Shown in pieces: positions 32,320 through 42,498 of a DNA stretch of 64,000 nucleotides. The DNA comes from Erodium maritimum (lineage: Eukaryota > Streptophyta > Magnoliopsida > Geraniales > Geraniaceae): contig OY997594.1 in assembly GCA_963921825.1 (NCBI GenBank), positions 42,898,557 through 42,962,556 on the forward strand, written 5' to 3'. The position numbers were made by a program, and so were the translations under genes. Under the pieces are notes generated by a model. The model had not been told where the DNA came from. It was given only the letters and a program-made list of their open reading frames with translations, and did not search any database. Numbering within the stretch: the stretch's first letter is position 1; every line of letters begins with the position of its first letter.

Positions 32320-35300
32320 TGTCACGGCGCAAATTCAGTAGAACCGAACCCGGAACGCGAACGGTAAAACAATAAAACCATTTTCAAACCTTTTAAATAA
32401 ATCGCTTAAAATCAACATTTAGTTAATCAAAATAATAATTTACAACTCAAAAGCACGTCCAAAACAAGTGGACAAAAGACAAGGCGTACGTCGCTAAACT
32501 CAAAAGAAAACCCGGACTCCCGCTCTCAGCTCTTCAAGCTTCGAGAGCTCACCTAGTCCGTCTCGCGACCAGTACCTGTAGGAAAAGCAGCTAGGGGTGA
32601 GCGTTCGCTCACCACCACGGATACCAGACTGACTACGGCATACTAGCAGATAATGCCGCAAACACCAACAACAAACCAAACACCGGGGACTACTATCCCC
32701 AACTCAAGTAAACCGACTGACACACAACTGTTACTTTCCCCAACCGACTCAACACCCAGACACGTAATGTAGACCCGACACGATGGTTACGACCTCAACC
32801 CAAAGACTCAAAAGATAACCACGAAACACCCAAGATAAAAAAGGATCGCACACCAAACAAGATCACAAAGGATCGCACTCCAGCTGCTCAGTGTCGGTTG
32901 CTAACCGGCTGGGCCCGAGCCTGCCCACGCAACTTCCCCGATCCCTGTCGGGTCAGGCGGTCGACCTGTCAGCGATATAAAGCCATACTTTTCCGATAAC
33001 TGGTCGGAAGGGGATCCGCCCTCATCGCCAAAGAAGACGCTCAACCTTACCGATCCCTGTCGGAAGGCTAGCCAATACCCACGCAACTTTTCCCGACACG
33101 CAGTCGGATCAGGCGGTCGACCTGTCTCTCCCAACCTCAGGCAACCATAACCCCAATAACAAGCAAAGTTCAACAAACAGTAACAACACAGGTTTAGCAC
33201 TCCACAGGCACTCATGGCCACCCAAGAGGCCAACAGTAAAACACGGGTTCAACAACCACACGAGCACTCATGGCCACCCAAGACACCAATAGTAAAAACA
33301 TGGGTTCAACAACCACACGGGCACTCATGGCCACCCAAGACACCAACAGTAAAAACACGGGTTCAACAGCCCCACGGGCACTCATGGCCACCCAAGACAC
33401 CAACAGTAAAATACGGGTTTAACAACCCCACGGGCACTCATGGCCACCCAAGACACCAACAGTGAAAACACGGGTTCAACAACCCCACGGGCACTCATGG
33501 CCACCCAAGACACACCAACAATAAAATACGGGTTTAACAACCTCACAGGCACTCATGGCCACCCAAGACACCAACAGTAAAACACGGGCTCAACAACCTC
33601 ACGGGCACTCATGGCCACCCAAGACACACCAATAGTAAAATACAGGTTCAACAACCCCACGGGCACTCATGGCCACCCAAGACATCAACAATAAAAATAC
33701 GGGTTCAACAACCCCACGGGCACTCATGGCCACCCAAGACACAAACAAAACAATCAACCTCTGGGCATAACCAAATGCCTCCAGTACTTCTAATATCAAT
33801 ACGTTCACTGCTCCTACGACACTACCAAGTGTCACATGCATTTCTATGGTTTGATACGTTCCCGTATCATACGACACCACCCGGTGTCGCCTGCCTTTTC
33901 TATTGTTCGATAAACTTACTTAACCCACGACACCCAAGTGTCACATGCATTTCTACTGTTAACTTTCCCTAGTCAGGGCCGAGATCCATCTACTTTTCCC
34001 TACCTCGTAACGCTTTCCCAAAAGTCCACGCCCAAGCTCCGGCGTGCTCGCGATCACTCGCCTAGCTTTCCCTTGCCGCGGTCCCCGACACGATCTAACA
34101 AGATCACAATTAAAACACTTTTTAAGTTTGCAGACAAAGCTGATTTTTAATGAATCTGACGCCCAAACTCAACCCCGACAATGTCGATCACTCACAAACT
34201 TCCCAATTACTCGACATTGTCAATAATGGGCCCGGAAAAGCCCGATTCGCCCAGCATGGCAAATCTGCCCGGGATTGGAAAACGCCCTTCCGGGGCTCCG
34301 AAAATTCCCGTTTTGGTTTTACGATCTTAGAGTAATTCAAGGGTCTAATGCAACTGACGGAATCAATTTCCGACTTCCGAGCGATTTAATTCGCGTTTAC
34401 AGTTTCTAAACCTGAAATTCCCAACTTTCACAATTTAATTCCAAAATTAATTCCGGGTGTGAATTAACGACTTGTGGATCGTCCTAAACCACCCGAACAC
34501 GAAAACCCGAGACCCGGGCAAGTGGGCCCCACACGGCCACAATGAGAAAATTTCCTTTTCACCCCAAAACGTTCCTAACGAACCCCAAACCTCAACCATT
34601 CATCTTTAAACCAATCTTAAACAAAACCCAACCTTAATCAAACCGTTTACACTCAAACCCTAAATTTCAAACGTACTAAAACGAGAAAAAACTGGGTTGT
34701 CACCGTAGGGAATAACGAGGGGAGTTCGAATCTTCAATCGTTGAGTCGATCGGTCGGTCGGATCGTTGGGAAATCACCAAAAACCCAACCTTCTTCTTCC
34801 TTTCTCTCCTTCCCTTTCTCTCTCTTCTACCTCTCCTTTTCTGTTAAATGGCCGAGACACACCATCCATTCTTCCTTTTGTTTTTGTTCAAAAAGAACAA
34901 CTACTTGTTACAAAACTAACACTCATCCTTTCCTTTTCTTTATTTTAAAAACCAACTACCACCACATTTATGACAAGTGGCAAAATGGGTCCCACCCCTT
35001 TTGGAAAATATCTTCTAGATATTTTTCAGTCAGATTCGCGAAATTCGGCCGTCTCGGGCCCTGAACGGGCACTTTTTCCAAGAAATTACAAAACTTCACG
35101 GGCTACAAGGAAACGGCTCAACTAAGACCGCTGTGACGACGACTAAGATTTTTGGATCCAAAACGAGCCTCGAACGGACCAAAACGTGGCTCGGTTGACT
35201 TTTCCAACAAAAAGTCAACATTTCCCAAATTGGTCAGAAAGTTGCCCCGAGTCCTCCAGAACTCACTTTGGTCGATATCGGGGTCAACTCAAGTCCGATA

Positions 35301-35406
35301 TGACCCTCGCGGTCAAATTTGGGTTCATTTAGGTGTCTGTCCAAATTTTTTAAATTTTCCTGTTTTTCGCCGATTTGACTGGCGTTGACCGGGAGCGGTT
35401 CTTACA
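32320..35406 (-). repeat. 3' LTR of the 32-49 kb element (3087 bp)
   Basis: Starts TGTCACGGCGC and ends GGTTCTTACA, followed by the polypurine-tract complement ATCTACCCCCTT (35407-35418). It contains the hairpin at about 32595, GGTCGACCTGTC motifs (about 32960-33125), 58-bp repeats, the palindrome cluster (34180-34265) and the ATATC hairpin (about 35005). Confidence 0.9.
33205..33745 (-). repeat. LTR minisatellite, about 57-bp unit
   Basis: About ten copies of a unit with GGCACTCATGGCCACCCAAG and CACGGGTTCAACAACCCCAC. The matching stretches are two copies at 40935-41040 and about five at 45560-45815, so copy number differs strongly between the paired LTRs. Confidence 0.88.
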
Positions 35407-35459
35407 ATCTACCCCCTTAAAGGGATTTCGTCCGCGAAATTAAAAACAGACGTACCTCA

Positions 35460-36690
35460 GGAGTTGAAAAGATCTGGGTACTTCGCGCGACCCTCGTCCT
35501 TGCGCTCCCAAGTCGACTCGGCCTCGTGGTTTCGCCATTGCACCCATTCCGAGCAGATAACCTTTCCGCGCGGGACCTGCTCTCGTGGATCCATTTCCCA
35601 AACCGGTGTCTCCTTATACAAGACATCACCTGCTATCTCAACATCTGCCTACTCAATGACGTGCGAGGGGTCCGCAGATACTTCCGCCACTGGGAAACGT
35701 GGATATTCCCAAGCTGCGGTGGCAGTGCACGTCGGTATGCAACTGCTCCCACTCTACTCAAGACCTCGAAAGGCCCGATACACCGCGGGGATAACCTGCC
35801 TCCGCCGCGGTTGAAACGCACCAGTCTACCTTTCGGACTGACCTTCAAGGATACATGGTCACCGACTGTTGACTCGAGAGGCCGGCGCCGTGTGTCAGCA
35901 TAGCTACTGCCGACTCTACGCGGTCTTCAACCGCTCACGCTTCGGCACGACCGATTCAGCTGTCTCTCGGTCCAGTTCTAGCCCCAGTAAACCCTCATTC
36001 CTCACTTCCGCCCCGCACACGGGCGACCGACACGGCCTACCATACAACGCTCTGAACGGTGCCATCCTGATACTGGCTTGGAAGTTGTTGTTGTAAGCGA
36101 ACTAGGCTAACCGCTCTAGAAAGCCATCGTGACATGCCCCCATTTCCACTGTGCAACCCGCAGTGGTTGCAATAATCCAGCGGGACGCTGTTGTTCGGCT
36201 CTCACCTACTAACAAGTGAGGCACCGCGATACTAACTCTGCGACCGCTCTCCGCATCCCGCTCCACTAGATATGCCGCCTGATGTCACACTCCTCTTAGT
36301 GCTACCCACGTGCATTGTCATACGTGAATAGTGCGAGTCTCGCTGCTTGTCGCCTCCACCGTTACGTGGTATGAACAAACCTCCACGATACCGTAACTCC
36401 CAATTAGCACGAAGATCCCAGCCCTCGGCGTCAACACCGCCGACAACTCTCTCCCGGATATCTATCGTCTCGACATCCACCGACTGTGCCTCTATCCCCC
36501 GGCCAAGCAGTGAGGGCTGGGCCACCAATGAGCAAATGGCCACGCCACCAGTAGCCTCCTCTAGTTCAAGCCCGAACGTGCCTAGTTCCCCCATCATATC
36601 CCATTCTCGGACTGATATGTTGGCAAGACCCAAAACCGACTTTCTACTCAGGGTGTCAGCGACCACATTCGCCTTACCCGTATGGTAGAG
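35460..36690 (-). pseudogene. Integrase and RNase H-integrase linker remnant
   Basis: Right to left: the end of RNase H and the linker, [20 protein letters not shown] and RYRGGLFIPRNGGG (36232-36690), and zinc-domain traces with stops. The shared core deletion lies at about 36100-36130. Then come the post-core piece, a C-terminal SH3-like part (SPKGRLVRFNRGGGRLSPRC, about 35700-35848) and chromodomain scraps (HEAESTWE, about 35465-35600). Several frames are needed to read it. Confidence 0.75.
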
Positions 36691-37972
36691 TAGCTCAAGT
36701 CGTACTCCTCAAGTAGCTCCATCCATCGCCGCTGGCGCATGTTCAGGTCTCGTTGGGAAAGGATGTACTTAAGGCTCTTGTGACCCGAGAACACCTGAAA
36801 TCTCTCGCCATACAGATAATACCTCCAGCCTTTCAGTGCGAACACTACTGCTACTAATTCCGGGTCATGGGTAGGATAGTTGCGCTCATGCGTCTTCCAC
36901 CGCCTGGAGCCATAAGCCACAACTCTACCCAACTGCATCAGTACACAGCCCAGTCCTTCCCCGGACGCGTCACAATAGACCTCATACCCGACCCCGCGCT
37001 CTGGCACTATCAACACTGGAGTGGTAGTCAGACGAGCCTTCAGCTCCGTGAACGCACGTTCACAATCCTCTGTCCACACAAACCCAACTCCCTTGCGTGT
37101 AAAAAGAGTCATAGGCGCGGCTAGACGCGTAAAGTCCTGGACGAATCGCCGATAATATCCTGCCAGCCCCAAGAAGCTGCGGATCTCGAAGACGCTCGTG
37201 GGCCGCGCCCACTTCAAAACTGCGTCGATCTTCGCCGGATCGACCAATATACCGTCACGGGACACAACGTGACCGAGGAATCTCACCTCAGCGAGCCAAA
37301 ACTCGCACTTCTCCAGGTTGGCATATAACTGATGTTTGCGCACCAGGGTCAGAACACCCCTCAGATGTTCCTCATGTGCCGCCTCGTTCTGCGAGTAGAT
37401 CAAGACGTCGTCTACAAAAACCACCACAAATTGATCTAAGAACGGCCGGAATATATTGTCATCAGATCCATGAACGCTGCAGGTGCGTTCGTCAGTCCAA
37501 ATGGCATCACCAAGAACTCTTAATGCCCATAGCATGTCCGGAATGCCGTCTTTGCAACGTCCTCCTCCCGGACTCTCAACTGGTAATATCCGGATCGCAG
37601 ATCGATCTTCGAGAAGCATGTCGACCCTCTCAACTGGTCGAACAAGTCGTCAATCCTCGGCATCGGGCATCGGTTCTTCACCGTAACCCGGTTCAGCTTG
37701 CGGTAGTCGATGCACATCCGAAGCTCTCCACTCTTCTTCTTCACGAAGAGTGCTGGCGCTCCCCACGGCGATGTGCTCGGCCAGATAAACCCCTTCTCCC
37801 GAAGTTCCTCGAGCTGACGCTTCAGCTCGGTCAACTCGGCTGGCGCGAACATGTAAGGCGCCATCGATATCGCTGCCGTTCCCGGCACCAAGTCAATCCC
37901 GAACTCCAACTCACAAACCGGTGGCAACCCGCTCAACTCCTCAGGAAAGACCTCAGGAAACTCGCACACCAC
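36648..37972 (-). pseudogene. Reverse transcriptase-RNase H, broken
   Basis: The N-terminal half (37520-37972) starts [18 protein letters not shown] and holds [13 protein letters not shown], which carries the first catalytic aspartate. It ends in a stop after CYGH. Past a frameshift near 37450-37480 the second half (about 36660-37460) holds [10 protein letters not shown], the RT catalytic box, and RNase H motifs [14 protein letters not shown] and [15 protein letters not shown]. One stop and at least one indel prevent a full protein. It is about as diverged from the 55-64 kb copy as expected for one family. Confidence 0.85.
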
Positions 37973-38159
37973 TCGCGGTAACTCTCGGCTCTACACGACC
38001 GATACTTCCTCCACTGCGGACAACGCCGAAAGGAGAACCCCGCTCTTACTACCCAGCACACACGCCACCTTCATGTTGCCTGGTGACACTGTTACTCGTC
38101 GCCTATAGCAGTCGATATTGGCTCAGCACTTCGCCAGCCAATCCATTCCCAAGATCATG

Positions 38160-38640
38160 TCAAAGGCTGTCATTTCGTAAGTATCCTTCCCACGGATACA
38201 CGCACAAGCTCAATCGCTGCCGAACCTCACGGAACCTCGTGGTCTCTCTAAGACCTCGCTCCTCTACCGTCGCCGTGCCTACCAACTCCGAACATACCCG
38301 AATCCTCGGGGTGAGGACTCGATCCAGCATCAGGGCTCTTGAGCCCTCTCTCGAACCACCTGTATCGGTTCGCTTCTCTAACTCCGCAGGCACGACAGAC
38401 TCTAGTCAACACCACATCACCCCCAACCGGCGTATCCAGACGCAGGGGTGGACTCAACGGCTCTAAACTCAGCCCCAACATCTCAGCAACACTCGACGAG
38501 GCAAACGAGTGTGACACCCCGGTATCCAATAAAACTGACGCCCAAATCAGAGACCGAACAACCACTCCATTAGTCACTCTGGTAAGGTCTAGTGCAACCC
38601 CCACACGGTCCTCTATGCCTTTACTTATAACCTTCCGCAA
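38160..38640 (-). pseudogene. Protease remnant with DTG motif
   Basis: The frame 38248-38640 reads WASVLLDTGVSHSFASSSVA then LGLSLEPLSPPLRLDTPVGG, a retropepsin-like domain that keeps the DTG active site. It then enters the insert found in all non-autonomous copies (SSPHPEDSGMFGVG). No gag frame precedes it. The first codon context (MRKVISKGIEDRV) is shared with the 18-26 kb element, so the truncated start is ancestral to the lineage. Confidence 0.75.
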
Positions 38641-39153
38641 CCCAACCAGTATTCGCTACTCGTCCTCAATCTAACTAGGGCAAACCACTACCTCAAAACC
38701 TGATACCAAAGCAACCCAACCAGCATTCGCTACTCGTCCCCAATCTAACCAGGGCAAACCACTACCTCAAAACCTGATACCAAAACGTCACACAACTCAA
38801 GCCATTAATACCTCAAATAATCTCTCACGTAAGGGAAACCTCGAAACGGGGATTATGTTCTCAATTCAGCAAATCACTATTGCTCAAAACCTCAATACCC
38901 CAATTACCCAATCACGTAGGGAAACCTCAACGGGGATCCTATTCTCAATTCCGCAAGACACTATTGCTCACAACCTCGATACCCTAGTTACTCGATCATG
39001 TAGGGAACCTCAAATAACCCACTCACGTGAAGGAAACCTCAAACCACCCGTTCACGCGAGGGAAACCTCGAATAACCCACTCACGTGAAGGAAACCTCAA
39101 ACCACCCGTTCACGTGAGGGAAACCTCGAACACCCGTTCACATAGGGGAAAAC
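38641..39153 (-). repeat. Leader-region tandem repeats (73-bp and 29-bp units)
   Basis: A 73-bp unit with CCAACCAGYATTCGCTACTCG is tandemly duplicated at 38641-38783. From 39009 to about 39153 there are five units of about 29 bp alternating ACCCACTCACGTGAAGG and ACCCGTTCACGYGAGGG. Both are non-coding. Confidence 0.75.
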
Positions 39154-39499
39154 CTAGTTCGTATGGCGCCGCCGCGCATCAACCTTATCCCCTCTCCGTG
39201 GTGAGACTCTCACACTGAGGCGTTGTATCACTACCGTAGGTTATTGATGAGTCTCGAACTAAAGACCTCACCCTTTAACACCAAACTTACGACCTCTACC
39301 ACCAACACAACCGTGAACACCGCCGCACAACATCAACACTCAAACTGCACAATCAAGACGGTGGAACAAGACAGGAATCATGGACCCTAAAAATAGCCTT
39401 AAGCGACACACACGCTCGACCACCAATTTAACAAACACACGCACAACGTCTCACAGACAAATTTAAGTCATCCAACCTCAATCACAAGCCGACAAGGCC

Positions 39500-39690
39500 A
39501 ACCAAAATCAAAACACGCCCACCGGGCCAACATATTTAAAAACACGCCCCATGGCCAACCAATTTCAAAACACACGCCCACCGGGCCAACAAATGAAAAA
39601 CACGCCCACCGGCCCAACAAATTTAAAAAAAACACGCCCACAGGGCCAACCAATATTAAAACACATGCCCACCGGGCCAACAAATTAAAA
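39500..39690 (-). repeat. GC-rich leader repeat AACACGCCCACCGGGCCAAC
   Basis: Seven units of about 30 bp, each with CACGCCCACCGGGCCAAC separated by A-rich spacers, lying between the primer site and the protease remnant. It is the counterpart of GGCCCGGTGGGCGTG in the array. Confidence 0.85.
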
Positions 39691-40034
39691 ACTTTCTCCT
39701 TTTCATTATAAAACCTCATTTCTTGACATCAGGTAGTTACAACCCGGTCCAGGCGTCCCCGAACTACATTGTACCCATTTGATGTTAACACCGTCACGTT
39801 CGACCACAGGAGCGCTCCTGAGTCGAGTCGCGACAGCTTAAAAACGTTTCACGCAGCAACACACAATCAGTTAGCCAGCAATAAAATACTGCACATACAC
39901 ACAATCACATATAGGACTCATGTCCTTACGGGTCTACACACGGTTTCCGACTTGCGTACCCAACGCACGACGAGACTTTTACTAACTCGACTCTCCCACC
40001 TAATTGACGTACAGTCCGAGGTGTGAAACCTCGA

Positions 40035-40046
40035 GCTCTAATACCA
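40035..40046 (-). other. Primer-binding site with one mismatch
   Basis: The minus strand reads TGGTATTAGAGC, three bases inside the LTR end (40050). It differs at one base from the initiator tRNA-Met site seen in the array. Confidence 0.8.
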
Positions 40047-40049
40047 AGC

Positions 40050-41040
40050 TGTCACGCCCCAAATTCAGTAGAACCGAACCCGGAACGCGAACGGTAAAAC
40101 AATAAAACCATTTTCAAACCTCTTAAATAAATCGCTTAAAATCACCATTTAGTTAATCAAAATAATAATTTACAACTCAAAAGCACGTCCAAAACAAGTG
40201 GACAAAAGACAAGGCGTACATCGCTAAACTCAAAAGAAAACCCGGACTCCCGCTCCCAGCTCTTCAAGCTTCGAGAGCTCACCTAGTCCGTCTCGCGACC
40301 AGTACCTGTAGGAAAAGCAGCTAGGGGTGAGCGTTCGCTCACCACCACGGATACCAGACTGACTATGGCATACTAGCAGACAATGCCGGAAACACAAACA
40401 ACAAACCAAACATCGGGGACTACTATCCCCAACTCAAGTAACCCGACTGGCACACAACTATTACTTTCCCCAACCGACTCAACACCGGACACGTAATGTA
40501 GACCCGACACGACGGTTACGACCTCAACCCAAAGACTCAAAAGATAACCAAGCAACACCCAAGATCAAAAAAGATCGCACACTAAACAAGATCATAAAGG
40601 ATCGCACTCCAGCTGCTCAGTGCCGGTTGCTAACCGGCTGGGCTCGAGCCTGCCCACGCAACTTCCCCGATCACTATCGGGTCAGGCGGTCGACCTGTCA
40701 GCGATATAAAGCCATACTTTTCCGATAGCTGGTCGGAAGGGGAGCCGCCCTCATCGCCAAAGAAGACGCTCAACCTTACCAATCCCTGTCTGAAGGCTAG
40801 CCAATACCCACCCAACTTTTCCCAATACGCAGTCAGATCAGGCAGTCGACCTGTCTCTCCCAACCTCAGGCAACCATAACCTCAATCACAAGCAAAGTTC
40901 AACAAGCAGTAACAACACAGGTTTAGCACTCCACAGGCACTCATGGCCACCCAAGACGCCAACAGTAAAAAACGGGTTCAACAACCATACGGGCACTCAT
41001 GGCCACCCAAGACACCAACAGTAAAAACACGGGTTCAACA
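40050..41040 (-). repeat. 5' LTR of the 32-49 kb element, outer segment
   Basis: TGTCACGCCCCAAATTCAG onward, aligning with 32320-33311 of the left LTR. It stops inside the second 57-bp repeat, where plus-strand pol sequence begins. Confidence 0.85.
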
Positions 41041-41043
41041 ATC

Positions 41044-41675
41044 AAGAACTAGTAGCGGCAGTATTCGCGCTGAAAGGTTGGAGGTATTATCTGTATGGCG
41101 AGCGATTTCAGGTGTTCTCGGATCATAAGAGCCTTAAGTGCATCTTTTCCCAACGAGACCTGAACATGCGCCAGCGGCGATGGATGGAACTACTTGAGGA
41201 GTATGACTTTGAGCTACTCTACCATCCGGGTGAGGCGAATGTGATTGCCGACGCCCTAAGTAGGAAGCTGATGCAGTGTCCTGCTAGCATATCAGTCCGA
41301 GAATGGGACATGATGGGAGAACTGGGCACGTTCGGGCTTGAGCTAGAGAAGGTTACTGGTGGCGTGGCCATGTGCTTCTTGATTGTTCAGCCCACCCTGC
41401 TTGGCCGGGGGATAGAGGCACAGTTGGTGGATGTCGAGACGATAGAGATCCGGGAGAGAGTTGTCGGCGGTGTTGACGCCGAGGGCTGGGATCGTCGTAC
41501 TAATTGGGAGTTACGGTGTCGCGGAGGTTTGTTCGTACCACGTAACGGTGGAGGAGACGAGCTGCGAGAGTCGCATTATTCGCGTCTGACAGTGCACGTG
41601 GGTAGCACTAAGAGGAGCGCGACATCAGGCGGCATATTTAGTGGAGCGGGATGCGGAGAGCGGTTGCAGAGTTAG
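41044..41675 (+). pseudogene. RNase H C-terminus and linker
   Basis: Open frame reading [40 protein letters not shown] and [16 protein letters not shown], then [16 protein letters not shown] and [14 protein letters not shown]. The RNase H acidic residues near its end (SDHKS and ADALS) are present, but the N-terminal half is missing. Confidence 0.85.
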
Positions 41676-42450
41676 TATCGCGGTGCCTCACTGTCAGCAG
41701 GTGAAAGCCGAACAACAGCGTCCCACTAGATTATTGCAACCACTGCGGGTTGCACAGTGGAAATATGGGCACGTCACGATGGAGTTCGTGAGCGGTTAGC
41801 CGGGTTCGCCTACAACAACAACTTTCAGGCCAGTATCATGATGGCACCGTTCGAAGTGTTGTATGGTAGGCCGTGTCGATCGCCCGTGTGCTGGGCAGAA
41901 GTGAGGAATAAGAGTGTACTGGGTCTAGAACTGGTATGAGAGACAGCTTAGTTGGTCGTGCCGAAGCGTGAGCGGTTGAAGACCACGCAGAGTCAGCAGG
42001 AGCTATGCTGATAGACGGTGCCGACCTCTCGAGTCAGCAGTCGGTGACCACGTATCCCTGGAGGTGAGTCCGAAAAGTGGAGTGGTGCGTTTCAACCGCG
42101 GCGGAGGCGGGTTAGCCCCGCGGTGTATCGAGCCTTTCGAGGTCTTGAGTAGAGGGGGAGATGCTGCATACCGACTTGCACTGCCACCGCAGCATGGGAA
42201 CATCCACGTTTCCCAGTTGCAGAAGTATATGCAGACCCCTCGCGAGTCATTGAGTGGGCATATGTCGAGATAACGGGTGATGTCTCGTATAAGGAGAAAC
42301 CGATTTGGGAAATGGATCCACGGGAGCAGGTCCTGTGCGAAAAGGTTATCCGCTTAGAACGGGTGCAGTGGCGGCACCACGAGACTGAGTCGACTCGGGA
42401 GCGCGAGGACGAGGTTCGCGCGAAGTACCCCGATCTGTTCGACTCCTGAA
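41676..42450 (+). pseudogene. Integrase remnant lacking the catalytic core
   Basis: Zinc-domain end, then the family deletion junction (about 41775-41800, ATGGAGTTCGTGAGCGGTTAGCC), then LAGFAYNNNFQASIMMAPFE and [19 protein letters not shown]-terminal part follows with SPKSGVVRFNRGGGGLAPRC and, after a frameshift, HETESTRERE, a weakened chromodomain motif. Confidence 0.8.
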
Positions 42451-42498
42451 GTGCGTTGTTTTAATTTCGCGGACGAAATTCCTTTAAGGGGGGTAGAT

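Noticed and set aside
40795-41040. Reading the 250-bp LTR overlap around 41-45 kb as a target-site duplication
   Set aside because: Gypsy integrase makes 5-bp duplications. The overlap lies within repetitive LTR sequence and needs recombination or template switching.
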